32,195 bases of DNA from Akkermansiaceae bacterium (GCA_023253625.1 JALRFY010000211.1:1-32195), one strand, 5' to 3'. Shown: positions 5,991 to 15,421, numbered from the stretch's first letter. The notes: a model not told the origin generated them from the letters alone. Translations and numbers: made by a program.

Positions 5991-7673
5991 TTACATCACG
6001 CGGTATAGAAAGACCATCAGGATCAGGAGAATGAGCGCCATGATCCGTGGATCGCTGAGGCTGGTGATTTTCCCTTCCTTGAGAAAGGCGAGCGGGTGAT
6101 CCCAGACAAGATTCTTGATATTCGCTTCCGCCGGTGCGGGTGTTGCGAGGCTGACGCCGATGTAGGTGAGCATGCACAGCACGAAGAAGATGCCACCCAC
6201 CAGCATGAACGGGATGGCCACGAAATCTGTCACGAGTTTGTTTTCTGTGAAGACCGGATGATCGACGAGGACCGCCAGCATGTAGAGAACGCCGACGGCC
6301 ATGTTGAAGATCAGGGTGGCGATCGCGGCCTGTTTGGTGCCGCGCTTCCAGAACACCCCGCCGAGGAAGATGGTGGTGATGGCCGGGGCGAACATCATGG
6401 GGATCTGGTTGATGGCATCGAAGATACTGTCGAACTTCTTGCCTTGGGTGGACCAGGCCATGGCCAGGAGGGTGACGACGATGGAGGCGATGCGGCCGAA
6501 CCAGACCAGGGTTTTCTCAGGCGTATCGGGCCGGAGGCGCTTTAGCACATCACTGGAGGCAAGTGTGGCGATGCTGTTGAGGGCAGCCGCCACTGTGCTG
6601 ATCAGGGCAGCCAGCAGGCCGGCGGCGAACAGGCCCAGCAGGCCGGGCTGCAGCAGGTTTTTCATCAGGACCGGGAGGGTCTTGTTCCAATTGGGATTTG
6701 CGGGATCCTCGCTGGCCTGGATGATCTGCTCTTTATATAAAATATAGGCCATCATGCCCGGCAGGACCATGCAGAACACCGGCAGGATCTTGAGGAAGCC
6801 GCCGAAAATCGCGCCGGCGCGGCCGTCCTTCTCGGTTTTGGCGGCGAGCACGTTCTGGACGATGGTCTGATCGGTGCACCAATACCAAATGCCGAGAATG
6901 GGGTAGCCGACCAGGACGCAGAGCCATGAATATTTGTTGAGTCCGCCCTCGGGGTTCCTGATGCCCTGCAGCACGGTGGGAGAGATGTTGTCGCCATCGG
7001 CGGCCGAGGCGGTGGCCACCGCGTCCTTGAGTTGGGCGTAGGTGGTGATGCCCTTTTCCACGCCCAGCGCCTGCCAGGCGAGGTAGGTGAGGGTGACGGC
7101 ACCGGCCAACAGGATGACCACCTGGACCAGGTTGGTGATCATCACCGCGCGCAAGCCGCCCAAGACTGTGTAAATTGCGGCCACACTGGCCATCAGGACG
7201 ATGGCGGTAATGACATCGATGCCGAAAAACTGTTCCATCAATTCCGCCCCGGCAAAAAGACTCATGCCGATGTGGACCAGCAGCGCCGAGAGAATGAAGA
7301 TGATGCCCAGGATCGTGCGGGTGGCGGAGCAGTAGCGTTTCTCGACGTATTCGGGCAGGGTGCTGAGTTTGCTGCGGAAATAGAAAGGGGCGAAGACCAT
7401 GCCCAGGATGATCAGGCAGAATGAAGCGCCCCATTCGAAGTTGCCCACCGGCATGCCGTCCTTGACGCCGCCTGCGGCGAGTCCGACCAGGTGAATGGAG
7501 GAGATGTTGGCGCAGAATAGCGAGATGCCGATGACCGGCCATCCCAAGGATCTGCCGGCAAGGAACAACTGGCTGCTGGTGGTGTTTTTGCGATAGCCGA
7601 CGGCGATGCCAATGGCGGTGATGCCAACGAGATAGGCAAGGATGATGACGAGATCGATGGTGGAGATGTTCAT
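5991..7673 (-). CDS. Sodium:solute symporter (SSS family)
   Basis: The protein is 560 aa from ATG 7673 (MNISTIDLVIILAYLVG). An upstream ATG at 7793 would add 40 non-hydrophobic residues and is rejected. About 13-14 hydrophobic helices are visible, together with the early sequence FLAGRSLGWPVIGISLFCANISS, which matches the start of the conserved core in sodium/glucose-type symporters, and a GLAAGG segment typical of the first inverted repeat. Such carriers take up sugars, amino acids, inositol or similar solutes with Na+. The sequence resembles the sugar-type (SGLT/YidK-like) branch, but substrate cannot be told. The gene ends in a short C-terminal helix (LILLILMVFLYRVM). Its start lies 163 bases from the end of the PEP carboxykinase gene, with a terminator between. 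Confidence 0.85.
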   Translation of the reverse strand: MNISTIDLVIILAYLVGITAIGIAVGYRKNTTSSQLFLAGRSLGWPVIGISLFCANISSIHLVGLAAGGVKDGMPVGNFEWGASFCLIILGMVFAPFYFRSKLSTLPEYVEKRYCSATRTILGIIFILSALLVHIGMSLFAGAELMEQFFGIDVITAIVLMASVAAIYTVLGGLRAVMITNLVQVVILLAGAVTLTYLAWQALGVEKGITTYAQLKDAVATASAADGDNISPTVLQGIRNPEGGLNKYSWLCVLVGYPILGIWYWCTDQTIVQNVLAAKTEKDGRAGAIFGGFLKILPVFCMVLPGMMAYILYKEQIIQASEDPANPNWNKTLPVLMKNLLQPGLLGLFAAGLLAALISTVAAALNSIATLASSDVLKRLRPDTPEKTLVWFGRIASIVVTLLAMAWSTQGKKFDSIFDAINQIPMMFAPAITTIFLGGVFWKRGTKQAAIATLIFNMAVGVLYMLAVLVDHPVFTENKLVTDFVAIPFMLVGGIFFVLCMLTYIGVSLATPAPAEANIKNLVWDHPLAFLKEGKITSLSDPRIMALILLILMVFLYRVM

Positions 7674-7782
7674 TGGGTTTCGGGCATGGGTTGTTGACCG
7701 GCCAGGAAATGGCTGCCGCGCAGCATGGGGAGACGTCGGGCTTCGCGCAACGGCGGATTTTCCAGCCCGCGGGCAAGGAAAA

Positions 7783-7810
7783 GCCCCGCGCATGGGTGCA
7801 TGCGCGGGGC
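7783..7810 (-). terminator. Rho-independent terminator for the PEP carboxykinase gene
   Basis: GCCCCGCGCAT and ATGCGCGGGGC form a perfect 11-bp stem around a 6-nt loop. Read on the minus strand it is followed by TTTTCC. It lies about 26 bases after the stop codon of the PEP carboxykinase gene and before the symporter gene on the same strand, so it separates the two transcripts. Confidence 0.8.
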
Positions 7811-7836
7811 TGGTGGAGCCATGGAATAGGGCCGCC

Positions 7837-9675
7837 TCAGACGAGGCGGGCGGCCAGCAGCTCGCGCTGGAAGATGAGTTCCTTGGGCAGGTGGTCGTAG
7901 AGATCGATGAAGAACTCGCCTTGGCTGGCCAGCTCGGCCTTCCATTCGGTGCGGTTGAAGGCCATCACCTTGTTGAATTCCTCCTCGGTGAAGCCATCCA
8001 GGCCCGCGATGTTGAAGTCCTCGAATGCGGGTATCCAGCCGATCTGCGTTTCATGGCCGGCGGCGGAACCGTGGCAGCGTTTGGTGATCCAATCGAGGAC
8101 GCGCATGTTTTCGCCGAACCCGGGCCACAGCCATTTGCCGTCCTCGTCCTTGCGGAACCAGTTCACATGGAAGAAGCGCGGCAGGTGTTTCACATAGCGG
8201 CGTATTTCCAGCCAGTGGGCGAAGTATTCGCCCATGTTGTAGCCGCAGAACGGCAGCATGGCCATCGGGTCGCGGCGCACCTTGCCGATCTGGCCGAAGG
8301 CGGCGGCCGTCATTTCCGAACCCATCGTGGCGCCGAGATAGACGCCGTGGCTCCAGTTGAAGGCCTGGAACACCAACGGCATGGTCGTCGCGCGGCGGCC
8401 GCCGAACACGATGCCGTCGATGGGCACGCCGTCGGGGTCCTGCCACTTCGGATCGATCGACGGGCACTGCGAGGCCGGCGCGGTGAAGCGGGCGTTGGCG
8501 TGGGCGCAGACGCGGCCGCAACCGGGCGTCCAATCCTGGCCGGTCCAGTCGATGGCATGGGCGGGCGGTTCGCCGTCCATGCCTTCCCACCACACGTCGC
8601 CGTCGTCGGTGAGGCCGACGTTGGTGAAGATGCAGTTTTCCTTGATGGATTCCATGGCCCGCGGGTTGGTGGTCATGGCGGTGCCGGGAGCGACGCCGAA
8701 GTAGCCGGTTTCCGGGTTGATGGCGTGCAGCCTGCCGTCCTCGTGCGGCCAGATCCACGCGATGTCGTCGCCGACGATGGTGGTTTTCCAGCCGGCGTCC
8801 TGATAGGACTTGGGCGGGATGAGCATGGCGAGGTTGGTTTTGCCGCAGGCGGACGGGAAGGCGCAGGAGAGGTAGGTTTTCTCACCCTGTGGGTTTTCAA
8901 TGCCGACGATGAGCATGTGCTCGGCCATCCATTGGTGCTCGCGGGCAATGTTCGAGGCGATGCGCAGTGCGAGGCATTTTTTTCCCAACAGGGCATTGCC
9001 GCCGTATCCCGAGCCATAGGACATGATCTCGCGGGTCTCGGGGAAATGGACGATGTATTTGTCCTCGTTGCAAGGCCACGGCACGTCCTGTTGGCCGGGT
9101 TCGAGCGGTGCGCCCACCGAGTGGAGGCAGGGGATGAAATTGCCGAATCCATCGCGTTTTCTGGTGATTTTCCCGGCGGCCTCGTCCTCGAGGCGCTGGA
9201 GCACGTGGGCGCCCATGTGGGTCATGATGCGCATGTTGCAGACGACGTATGCGCTGTCGGTCAGCTCGATGCCGATTTTGGCCAGTGGTGAGTCGGGAGG
9301 CCCCATGCAGAAGGGGATCACATACATGGTGCGGCCTTTCATGCAGCCTTTGAACTTCTCCATGAGGGTGGCGCGCATCTCGACGGGGTCCGCCCAGTGG
9401 TTGGTGGGGCCGGCCTGGTCGCGCCGCTTGGTGCAAATGAAAGTGCGGTCCTCGACGCGTGCCACGTCAGATGGCGTCGAGCGGGCGAGGAACGAGTTCG
9501 GGCGTTTTTCCGGGTTGAGGCGGGTAAATGTGCCTTTATCAACAGCCATGGCAGTGAGGCGGTTCCATTCGGCTTGTGACCCGTCGCACCACTCGACCGA
9601 ATCGGGAGTGCATAGCGCAGTCATTTCATCTACCCATGATTGCAGGGAGGAGTGGGAGGTTTTTGTTTTAGTCAT
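7837..9675 (-). CDS. pckG: Phosphoenolpyruvate carboxykinase (GTP)
   Basis: This 612-aa enzyme converts oxaloacetate plus GTP to phosphoenolpyruvate, CO2 and GDP, the first committed step of gluconeogenesis, in the cytoplasm. GTP-type motifs are clear: the P-loop FPSACGKTN at residues 273-281 with the reactive Cys277, the [15 protein letters not shown] region at 220-234, and the early PFCMGP at 121-126. Metal and substrate ligands sit in the [10 protein letters not shown] segment. Length fits the GTP family (about 600-620), unlike the shorter ATP form. ATG 9675 is chosen because [10 protein letters not shown] begins a normal family N-terminus, and the 88 in-frame codons before it look like noncoding sequence. 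There is no clear Shine-Dalgarno sequence. A strong terminator follows, so the gene is probably a single transcription unit. Confidence 0.95.
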   Translation of the reverse strand: MTKTKTSHSSLQSWVDEMTALCTPDSVEWCDGSQAEWNRLTAMAVDKGTFTRLNPEKRPNSFLARSTPSDVARVEDRTFICTKRRDQAGPTNHWADPVEMRATLMEKFKGCMKGRTMYVIPFCMGPPDSPLAKIGIELTDSAYVVCNMRIMTHMGAHVLQRLEDEAAGKITRKRDGFGNFIPCLHSVGAPLEPGQQDVPWPCNEDKYIVHFPETREIMSYGSGYGGNALLGKKCLALRIASNIAREHQWMAEHMLIVGIENPQGEKTYLSCAFPSACGKTNLAMLIPPKSYQDAGWKTTIVGDDIAWIWPHEDGRLHAINPETGYFGVAPGTAMTTNPRAMESIKENCIFTNVGLTDDGDVWWEGMDGEPPAHAIDWTGQDWTPGCGRVCAHANARFTAPASQCPSIDPKWQDPDGVPIDGIVFGGRRATTMPLVFQAFNWSHGVYLGATMGSEMTAAAFGQIGKVRRDPMAMLPFCGYNMGEYFAHWLEIRRYVKHLPRFFHVNWFRKDEDGKWLWPGFGENMRVLDWITKRCHGSAAGHETQIGWIPAFEDFNIAGLDGFTEEEFNKVMAFNRTEWKAELASQGEFFIDLYDHLPKELIFQRELLAARLV

Positions 9676-9832
9676 AACAATGCCAATGGAACGGCCGTGC
9701 TGCATATTGGCAATGCGAAGCGGAAAACCGCCTGTTATTTGGCGGGATATGCGCAGCAGGCGGGGGGTGCCCGGTATCTGCGAGTGGGCGAGGCGATAGG
9801 GCCATCGGCATCCACCCGTTCTGGTGGGTTTT

Positions 9833-10840
9833 TCACCGGGTGGTGGCCGGCAGCCAGACGCGGGCACCCACGCTGCGGCTGGCGGGATTCCGGAAAAACC
9901 CGTGGAGTCCCTGGCGCGGGGCGAGGTCTGCCACGGCATCGGCGATGCCCGGGAAGCGCCAGCGGAAGCCGGTATCTCGCAGGCGCAGCGGCAAGACCCA
10001 GCGGCTCTTGGTGACCAGCTCGATTTCGGTGCGCATCAGGCGTGCGCCAAGACGCAGCATCCAGCGGCTGGCAGGAAGCCCCAGCGGCATGCCCGCGGTA
10101 TCGCGAAAGACGCACATCCACTCGCGGTTGGTCGGGCATGCGGGCGAGGTCACGTTCACTGGTCCATCGAGGAACGGATCTCCGATCATGAACTCGGCCG
10201 CGCGCAGGAAGTCCTCCATGTGAATCCAGCTCACCCGTTGGCGGCCGCCGGCCATCGGTCCGCCGAGGCCGCAGTTTGCGAGTTGCCAGAGTTTTTCGAA
10301 CACCGTGCCCGGCTCATTGGCCAGCACCATGCCGATGCGCATCGCCACCTTGCGGGTTTCCGCAGGGACATCCGCTCCAAAAAACGCCTCTTCCCATGCC
10401 CGCGCGACATCGCAGGAGAATCCCTCGCCCGGCTCGCCCAGCCAATCGTCCTGCGGGCGGTCTTCCGCATGGCGATACCAAGTGGCGGTCGCGGCGTTGA
10501 GCCATACCTTCGGTGGCACGCGGCATGCGGCGATCGCTTGGCCGACGGCCCATGTGGAATCCACCCGGCTTTCCAGAATGGCGCGGCGGTTTTCCCTGTT
10601 GTAGCGGCAGTTCACGCTGTGGCCCGCAAGATTGATCACCGCCTCGGCACCCTCCAGCGCCAGCGCCCACGGGCCCTGAGTCTTGCCGTCCCATTGGAGG
10701 AACATGCCGTCGCCGCTCCAGCCCTCACGGTGGCGCGCCACCGCCACCACCTCACGGCCCTGCCGGGTGAAATGGCGGCAAAGGTAGCGGCCAAGAAAGC
10801 CGTTGGCACCGAAAATGACGATGATCGGGTTCATGGGCAT
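9833..10840 (-). CDS. TIGR01777-family NAD(P)-dependent epimerase/reductase (YfcH-like)
   Basis: The 335-aa protein has the N-terminal dinucleotide-binding pattern [11 protein letters not shown] (residues 10-20). Family-typical segments follow: VINLAGHSV, the RV.ST pattern ([10 protein letters not shown]), LNAATATWY, and RIGMVLAN. The C-terminal part (VPVN-like to the end) carries a DUF1731-type tail with ASRWMLRLG. Such proteins are atypical short-chain dehydrogenases related to YfcH; their substrate is mostly unknown. The catalytic region departs slightly from the usual YxxxK. The start is either ATG 10840 or the second ATG two codons later, as neither has a clear ribosome-binding site. It begins three bases after the GbsR-like gene stops, so both are likely one operon under that regulator. 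Confidence 0.85.
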   Translation of the reverse strand: MPMNPIIVIFGANGFLGRYLCRHFTRQGREVVAVARHREGWSGDGMFLQWDGKTQGPWALALEGAEAVINLAGHSVNCRYNRENRRAILESRVDSTWAVGQAIAACRVPPKVWLNAATATWYRHAEDRPQDDWLGEPGEGFSCDVARAWEEAFFGADVPAETRKVAMRIGMVLANEPGTVFEKLWQLANCGLGGPMAGGRQRVSWIHMEDFLRAAEFMIGDPFLDGPVNVTSPACPTNREWMCVFRDTAGMPLGLPASRWMLRLGARLMRTEIELVTKSRWVLPLRLRDTGFRWRFPGIADAVADLAPRQGLHGFFRNPASRSVGARVWLPATTR

Positions 10841-10843
10841 GGA

Positions 10844-11365
10844 TTAGCCGAAAATCCTGGCCGCCATTTGCAGCGCGAGTGTGTGTTTCATGCCGGCCAC
10901 GCGGTCGGCCATGCTGGAGGCGAAGGTGACGAATTCCTCAAGCTGCTTCATCTGCTCGTGAAAGGCCTTGCCCTCGGCGCTCCGGATTTCCGCGCTTTCC
11001 TCCGCGCAATGCCGCAGCACCGCCAGCGCGGGGTCGATCTCGCGGCGTTTCCGCTCGCGTGCCACCGTGGTGAAAATCTTCCAAACGTCCTTTTCCGCTT
11101 CGAAGTATTCCCGCCGCTCGCCTTTGCGCAGCACGATCCGCACCAGCCCCCAGGCCACCAGCTCCTTCAGGTTGCCGTGCGCATTGCCGCGGCTGATTTC
11201 CAGCTCCTCCATCACCTCGTCGGTCGTCATCGGATCGGGCACTGTCATCAACAGGGCATGGATTTGTGCCATCGTGCGGTTGATCCCCCACTGCGAGCCC
11301 ATCGCACCCCATTGGGCCACGAATTCGTCGCGCAATTGCTTCAGTCGGTTGTTGGCTTCGCTCAT
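10844..11365 (-). CDS. GbsR/MarR-like transcriptional regulator
   Basis: The 173-aa product starts at ATG 11365 (MSEANNRLKQLRDEFVAQWG). Residues about 45-75 form a winged helix-turn-helix (PMTTDEVMEELEISRGNAHGNLKELVAWGLV) followed by the wing (LRKGERREYFEAEKDVW). This is the layout of GbsR-type regulators, which in Bacillus repress choline uptake and glycine betaine synthesis; here no such genes are near. Residues 90-173 are helical and probably form the dimer. An overlapping pair of palindromes sits two bases upstream of the start. The downstream gene (TIGR01777 epimerase) is three bases away and the SGNH hydrolase gene is divergent, so both are candidate targets. An in-frame extension to 11644 is rejected because it overlaps the divergent gene. 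Confidence 0.82.
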   Translation of the reverse strand: MSEANNRLKQLRDEFVAQWGAMGSQWGINRTMAQIHALLMTVPDPMTTDEVMEELEISRGNAHGNLKELVAWGLVRIVLRKGERREYFEAEKDVWKIFTTVARERKRREIDPALAVLRHCAEESAEIRSAEGKAFHEQMKQLEEFVTFASSMADRVAGMKHTLALQMAARIFG

Positions 11366-11367
11366 TG

Positions 11368-11392
11368 TTTTCAGTAAATACTGAAAATTCAG
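11368..11392. promoter_or_regulatory. Overlapping palindromes, likely regulator operator
   Basis: TTTTCAGTA and TACTGAAAA are perfect inverted repeats separated by AA (11368-11387). A second one, CTGAA-AA-TTCAG (11381-11392), overlaps it, giving three similar half-sites. The block ends two bases before the start codon of the regulator gene and about 75 bases before the divergent SGNH gene. It is a natural site for the winged-helix protein encoded beside it. Because it covers the usual ribosome-binding position, it could act on transcription or form an RNA hairpin. Confidence 0.55.
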
Positions 11393-11468
11393 GAATGGAA
11401 GGAAAAAAATTTCCGGGTCAGGTGCCAGAAACGCAAGAACCGGTGGTGACCGGTCGTTGAAGTCAGCG

Positions 11469-12230
11469 ATGCATGCCATGGTGAAATTCTGGATTTCGAT
11501 CTGCGTGTTCAGCACGCCGTTGTTCGCTGTGGACCCACCCGGGCCGGCGCGGGAGCCGTTCACGCCGCCGGCAGACGCGCGTGGCGCATGGGGGATGGCA
11601 CCGGACCCCGCGCTGCCGGATGTCTTGATCCTTGGGGATTCCATTTCGATCGCCTACACGCGCCCGGTGAGGAAGTTGCTGGAGGGCAAGGCCAACGTGT
11701 TCCGCCCGATGCGTCCGGACGGCCGCGCGCCGGACAACTGCGGTGACACCACCATCGGCCTCGCGAAAATCGACACCTGGCTGGGCAACCGCGAGTGGGA
11801 TGTCATTCATTTCAACTGGGGCCTCTGGGACCTTTGCCACCGCCATCCGGCATCGAAGGAACAAGGCAGGCGAGACAAGGTGAACGGCACGCTCTCCACC
11901 ACGCCGGAGGATTATGAGCGCAATTTGGAAAAACTCGTCACCCGCCTCAAGGCCACCGGTGCCAAGCTCGTCTGGGCCAGCACCACCGTGGTGCCGGAGG
12001 GCGAGGCCGGGCGCTTCGTGGGCGACGATGCGAAATACAATGCCGTCGCCAAGCGCGTGATGGACCGTCACCGGATTCCGATTACCGACCTGTATGCCGT
12101 CAGCAAGGCGTTTCCCGCCGACCATTTCGCGGGCCCGGGGGATGTGCATTTCACCGGCACCGGCAGCGCCAAGCTGGCCGCGCAGGTCGCCACGGCCATC
12201 GCCAAGGCATTGGGAGAAAAAGAAGATTGA
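11469..12230 (+). CDS. Secreted SGNH/GDSL-family hydrolase
   Basis: The 253-aa protein begins at ATG 11469 or 11478 (MVKFWISICVFSTPLFAVD), where a signal peptide follows; a TTG at 11457 is less likely. Block I is VLILGDSIS with nucleophile Ser58, block II is the Gly of a later NWG segment (HFNWGLWDLCHRH), block III holds an Asn-Ala type residue (ASTTVVP), and block V is GDVHFTGTG with the catalytic His. The arrangement is that of SGNH esterases, which remove acetyl or other acyl groups from sugars or lipids outside the cytoplasm. Substrate is unknown. The gene is divergent from the GbsR-like regulator, and the alcohol dehydrogenase gene follows 78 bases later. Confidence 0.78.
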   Translation: MHAMVKFWISICVFSTPLFAVDPPGPAREPFTPPADARGAWGMAPDPALPDVLILGDSISIAYTRPVRKLLEGKANVFRPMRPDGRAPDNCGDTTIGLAKIDTWLGNREWDVIHFNWGLWDLCHRHPASKEQGRRDKVNGTLSTTPEDYERNLEKLVTRLKATGAKLVWASTTVVPEGEAGRFVGDDAKYNAVAKRVMDRHRIPITDLYAVSKAFPADHFAGPGDVHFTGTGSAKLAAQVATAIAKALGEKED

Positions 12231-12308
12231 GGGCACGGGCGGCCGCTATTGCAAATTCAACCAAAGCCGGGGCTTGCTTTCCACCCGGATCGGGTGAACG
12301 AACCAGCC

Positions 12309-13316
12309 ATGTCCGAAACCGTTCACGCATGGGCCGCCATGAAAGCCGGCGGCAAACTGGAATCCTTCGAATACACTCCCGGGCCGCTCGGCCCCGAAGA
12401 AGTCGAGCTGCGCGTCGAGTCCTGCGGCATCTGCCACTCGGACCTTTCGATGATCGACAACGAATGGGGCATGTCCGCCTACCCGCTCGTCGCCGGCCAT
12501 GAAATCGTCGGCATCGTCGAGGCGGCAGGCGAGCACGTGAAGGGCGTGAAGCCCGGCGACCGCGTCGGCCTCGGCTGGTTCGCCGGTTCGTGCATGAGTT
12601 GCCATACCTGCATGAGTGGAAACCACAACCTGTGCGGAAACGGCGAGCAGACCATCGTCGGCCGCCACGGTGGCTTCGCGGACCGCGTCCGCTGCCATTG
12701 GAGCTGGGCCGTGCCGGTTCCCGCCGGCGTCGATCCCGCCAAGGCCGGGCCGCTGTTCTGCGGTGGCATCACGGTATTCGGGCCCATCGCCCATTTCGGC
12801 GTGAAACCGACCGACCGCGTCGGCGTGGTCGGCATCGGCGGTCTCGGCCACCTTGCGTTGCAGTTTCTCGACAAATGGGGCTGCCATGTCACCGCCTTCA
12901 CTTCGTCCGCCACAAAATCCGATGAGGCCCGCCGGCTCGGTGCCGACGCCGTGGTGGACTCGCGCGACTCCAAGGCGATGCAGGCCATCGCCGGCTCGCT
13001 CGATTTCATCCTCGTCACCGTCAATGTTCCGCTCGATTGGGAAGGTTATCTCACCGCGCTGCGGCCGGATGGCCGGCTGCACTTTGTCGGTGCCGTGCTC
13101 GAACCCATTCCGGTGCAGGCGTTTTCCCTGATCGGCGGGCGCAAATCGATTTCGGGCTCGCCGCTCGGCAGCCCGGCCACCGTGCGCGACATGCTCGATT
13201 TCTGCGCCCGCCACGACATCGCGCCGCAGACCGAATCGTTCCGCTTCGATGAAATCAACGACGCCCTCGACCACCTGCGGGCGGGCAAGGCGCGGTATCG
13301 CGTGGTGCTTTCGTGA
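12309..13316 (+). CDS. Zinc-dependent alcohol/aldehyde dehydrogenase (CAD/YahK-like)
   Basis: The 335-aa enzyme is an NADP-type medium-chain dehydrogenase. Catalytic zinc ligands are Cys39 (in CGICHSD), His64 (in AGHEIVG) and Cys151 (in FCGGITVFGP). Structural zinc cysteines are 95, 98, 101 and 109. The coenzyme motif GIGGLG is at residues 175-180. The CGICHSDL and FCGGITV(F/Y) patterns are those of the cinnamyl-alcohol-dehydrogenase/YahK branch, which reduces aldehydes to alcohols. ATG 12309 is chosen because the 20 codons upstream lack conservation and include a basic stretch. It is followed at 17 bases by the convergent phosphodiesterase gene. No obvious pathway partner lies next to it. 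Confidence 0.85.
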   Translation: MSETVHAWAAMKAGGKLESFEYTPGPLGPEEVELRVESCGICHSDLSMIDNEWGMSAYPLVAGHEIVGIVEAAGEHVKGVKPGDRVGLGWFAGSCMSCHTCMSGNHNLCGNGEQTIVGRHGGFADRVRCHWSWAVPVPAGVDPAKAGPLFCGGITVFGPIAHFGVKPTDRVGVVGIGGLGHLALQFLDKWGCHVTAFTSSATKSDEARRLGADAVVDSRDSKAMQAIAGSLDFILVTVNVPLDWEGYLTALRPDGRLHFVGAVLEPIPVQAFSLIGGRKSISGSPLGSPATVRDMLDFCARHDIAPQTESFRFDEINDALDHLRAGKARYRVVLS

Positions 13317-13332
13317 CGCGGCGTGCGGCCGG

Positions 13333-14130
13333 TCATGGTTTGGCAATCAATCCGGCGATTCTCGCCGGGAAGTCGGTGGTGATCGAACGGCTGCCGATGT
13401 CCATGAAGTGTCGGGCCGTTTTGACGTCGTTGACGGTCCAGACGTGATGGGTGGAACCGGCGGCTTCGAGACGTTCCAAATGAGCGGCCTGCAATTCCGG
13501 ATGGGCATTGGAGGCCAGTCCGCTGGCACCGATCCCTTCCAGGGTGCGCAGGACCTCCGCCCAATCCCTGGAAACCGCCGTGGCATTCCTCGTGTCGTAG
13601 CGATACAGCCAGTTGACCGTCCAGTCGGGCCGCGCCGAGCGCACCGCACGCACGACCTCCTTGTCGAACGAGATCACCACGATTTGCTCCTTGCGGAGGG
13701 TGGACGCGGCGATTTCCGCAAGCAGAACCGGAACGATCCCCGGGCCGCACTTGATCTCGATGAAAAACTTGCCGTGGTGCGGCACGGTGGCGCAGACCTC
13801 GGCGAATGTGGGAATCCGGGTCCTGGCGAATTGCGGGCCTTTCCAACTCCCCACATCCAGACGTTTCAACTCAGCCAAAGTGCTGTCTTTCACCACTCGC
13901 TTGATTCCCGCGACTTTTTTGGTGTCGGCATCGTGGATGCAAACGATGTGCTTGTCCTTGGTGAGGTGAAAGTCGCCCTCGATGGCGTCGGCACCCTGTT
14001 TCCACGCCAGCTCGAAGGCCGGCAGGGTGTTTTCCGGCGCCTCTCCGGAAGCGCCGCGATGAGCGACCACCAGCGGGGCCGCGCTCGTGGCCACGGCGAG
14101 TCCAAGGTGCAAGAAGAACATCAGACGCAT
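13333..14130 (-). CDS. Secreted glycerophosphodiester phosphodiesterase
   Basis: The 265-aa product hydrolyses glycerophosphodiesters to glycerol-3-phosphate and an alcohol, releasing phospholipid head groups. It has a short signal peptide (MRLMFFLHLGLAVATSAAP), so it acts in the periplasm or outside. Catalytic and metal residues follow the GDPD pattern: AHRG at 23-26, PENT at 32-35, EGDFHLTKD at 51-59, and HD at 66-67. The TIM-barrel strands continue with FFIEIK near 135 and end in NDVKTARHFMDIGS and ITTDFP. It lies tail-to-tail with the dehydrogenase gene and divergent from the small membrane-protein gene. The start at 14130 is preferred to 14214 because only this one gives the signal peptide. 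Confidence 0.88.
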   Translation of the reverse strand: MRLMFFLHLGLAVATSAAPLVVAHRGASGEAPENTLPAFELAWKQGADAIEGDFHLTKDKHIVCIHDADTKKVAGIKRVVKDSTLAELKRLDVGSWKGPQFARTRIPTFAEVCATVPHHGKFFIEIKCGPGIVPVLLAEIAASTLRKEQIVVISFDKEVVRAVRSARPDWTVNWLYRYDTRNATAVSRDWAEVLRTLEGIGASGLASNAHPELQAAHLERLEAAGSTHHVWTVNDVKTARHFMDIGSRSITTDFPARIAGLIAKP

Positions 14131-14270
14131 GATGGGTGAAGCTGTGTCACGGGCGCGTGCCGGACAAGCGGTATTGCTTGCGCTCTCGATGTCCCTGGAG
14201 GGCAGTCCTGGCATTTTTCCATTGATTTGCCTGCTTGCGCTGGGCGGGTTCCAGTCTAGCTTCGCGGGTC

Positions 14271-14903
14271 ATGTCCCGCCGCAGGATCGTCTTCCAAGCC
14301 CTTATCGTGCTCGCCATCGTGTGGGCGGTTGTGGCGGTGGTCCGCGGCTACGCCGGATCGAAACAAGTCACCGCAGAACGGCTCGAAGCGCGCATCGCCG
14401 CCACCCGCTTCGACGATTGGTCGGAAAGGGAAAACCCGTCCGCGGGCCCTGTGGCCGAGCGCCGGGAAAAGGAAATCCGCCAGATCGCCGGCATGCTGAA
14501 CCGCCTCGATTTCCGCGAGCGCGAGCGCAACCGCCGCAGCCGGGTCAACGAGGAGTTTTTCCAAAAGCTCAGCCCGCAGGAAAAATCGCTGTTCATCGAT
14601 CTCACCGTGATGGAATCGATGAACCGCTTCATGGAAGCGCTCGATGCGATGCCGCCCGAGCAGCGCCGCAACTTCGTCGAGCAGGGGCTGCGCGAGGTTC
14701 AGGAAGGCCGCACCGGGGAGGACATCGCGCGTGCCCGCGAACTGGATCCCGATCTGCTCGACAAGATCAGCCGCGAGGGCATGCGCGCGTATTTCGAGAA
14801 ATCCGGCGCGCAGACCAAGCTCGACCTCGCCCCGTTGATGGAGGCGATCAATGAAAGCATGCAGGGCCTGCGCGGCAACGAATTCGGTCCCCGCAGCCCA
14901 TGA
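14271..14903 (+). CDS. Hypothetical single-pass membrane protein
   Basis: The 210-aa protein starts at ATG 14271 (MSRRRIVFQALIVLAIVWAVVAV is hydrophobic after three Arg); the earlier ATG 14235 adds 12 residues and is less natural. One N-terminal membrane helix (about residues 6-25) is followed by a polar, charge-rich alpha-helical domain with heptad-like spacing of Leu and Arg (EKEIRQIAGMLNRLDF, FFQKLSPQEKSLFIDLTV). I do not recognise the family. Its stop overlaps the start of the prepilin-like gene (ATGA), so the two are co-translated, which suggests a partner role in a pilus- or secretion-type machine. Confidence 0.6.
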   Translation: MSRRRIVFQALIVLAIVWAVVAVVRGYAGSKQVTAERLEARIAATRFDDWSERENPSAGPVAERREKEIRQIAGMLNRLDFRERERNRRSRVNEEFFQKLSPQEKSLFIDLTVMESMNRFMEALDAMPPEQRRNFVEQGLREVQEGRTGEDIARARELDPDLLDKISREGMRAYFEKSGAQTKLDLAPLMEAINESMQGLRGNEFGPRSP

Positions 14904-15415
14904 TGAAAGCACGCGGCTTCACCCTCACCGAGTTGTTGATCACGCTGGCGGTCGTCGCCGCGCTGGCGGGTGTGGCCTATCCGGTGGGCCGCTCGCTGCT
15001 GGCGAAATCCCGCGAGGCCGCCTGCCACGGACAACTCCGCGGGCTCGGCGTGGGACTGCAAGGGTATCTTCAGGATCACCAACAAACGCTGCCCGATCTG
15101 GAAGTGGCCAGAAGCTCGCGCGATCCGGATGTTCAAGTGCTCGAAACCGTGCTGCTGCCCTATGTGGGATCGCCCGAGGCCTTCAAGTGCCCGCAGGACC
15201 GCGGGGAATATCTCAAGTCCGGATCGAGTTATGCCTGGAACTCGACACAAAGCGGGCGCCGCACCGCCCAACTGGAATTTTTCGGCATCGATGAAAGCCG
15301 CTCGCAGCAGATCCCGCTGATTGTCGACAAGGAGGCGTGGCATCCCTCAGGCACCAACATCCTATACGCCGACATGACCTCCGCCAACCAACTGCGCTTC
15401 ACCGCCGGAAACTGA
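14900..15415 (+). CDS. Prepilin-like protein with N-terminal methylation motif
   Basis: This 171-aa protein carries a type IV prepilin-type leader: MMKARG^FTLTELLITLAVVAAL, with cleavage after Gly6 and Glu11 at position +5. The hydrophobic N-terminal helix is followed by a small globular part containing KCPQDRGEYLKSGSSYAWN and a C-terminal DMTSANQLRF. This resembles the short pseudopilin-like proteins abundant in Verrucomicrobia and Planctomycetes, in which a Cys-containing loop around C-P-x-D and a Y(A)WN segment are common. Its substrate or machine is not known; it may be a surface or type II secretion pseudopilin. It overlaps the upstream gene by four bases and precedes the ABC ATPase gene by six. 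Confidence 0.75.
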   Translation: MMKARGFTLTELLITLAVVAALAGVAYPVGRSLLAKSREAACHGQLRGLGVGLQGYLQDHQQTLPDLEVARSSRDPDVQVLETVLLPYVGSPEAFKCPQDRGEYLKSGSSYAWNSTQSGRRTAQLEFFGIDESRSQQIPLIVDKEAWHPSGTNILYADMTSANQLRFTAGN

Positions 15416-15421
15416 CCCGCC

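Noticed and set aside
7642-9291. 549-aa plus-strand open frame
   Set aside because: It is antisense to the PEP carboxykinase gene, whose motifs are clear; high GC keeps the opposite strand open.
9824-11377. 517-aa plus-strand open frame
   Set aside because: Antisense to the TIGR01777 epimerase and the GbsR-like gene; low-complexity His/Arg-rich translation with no family features.
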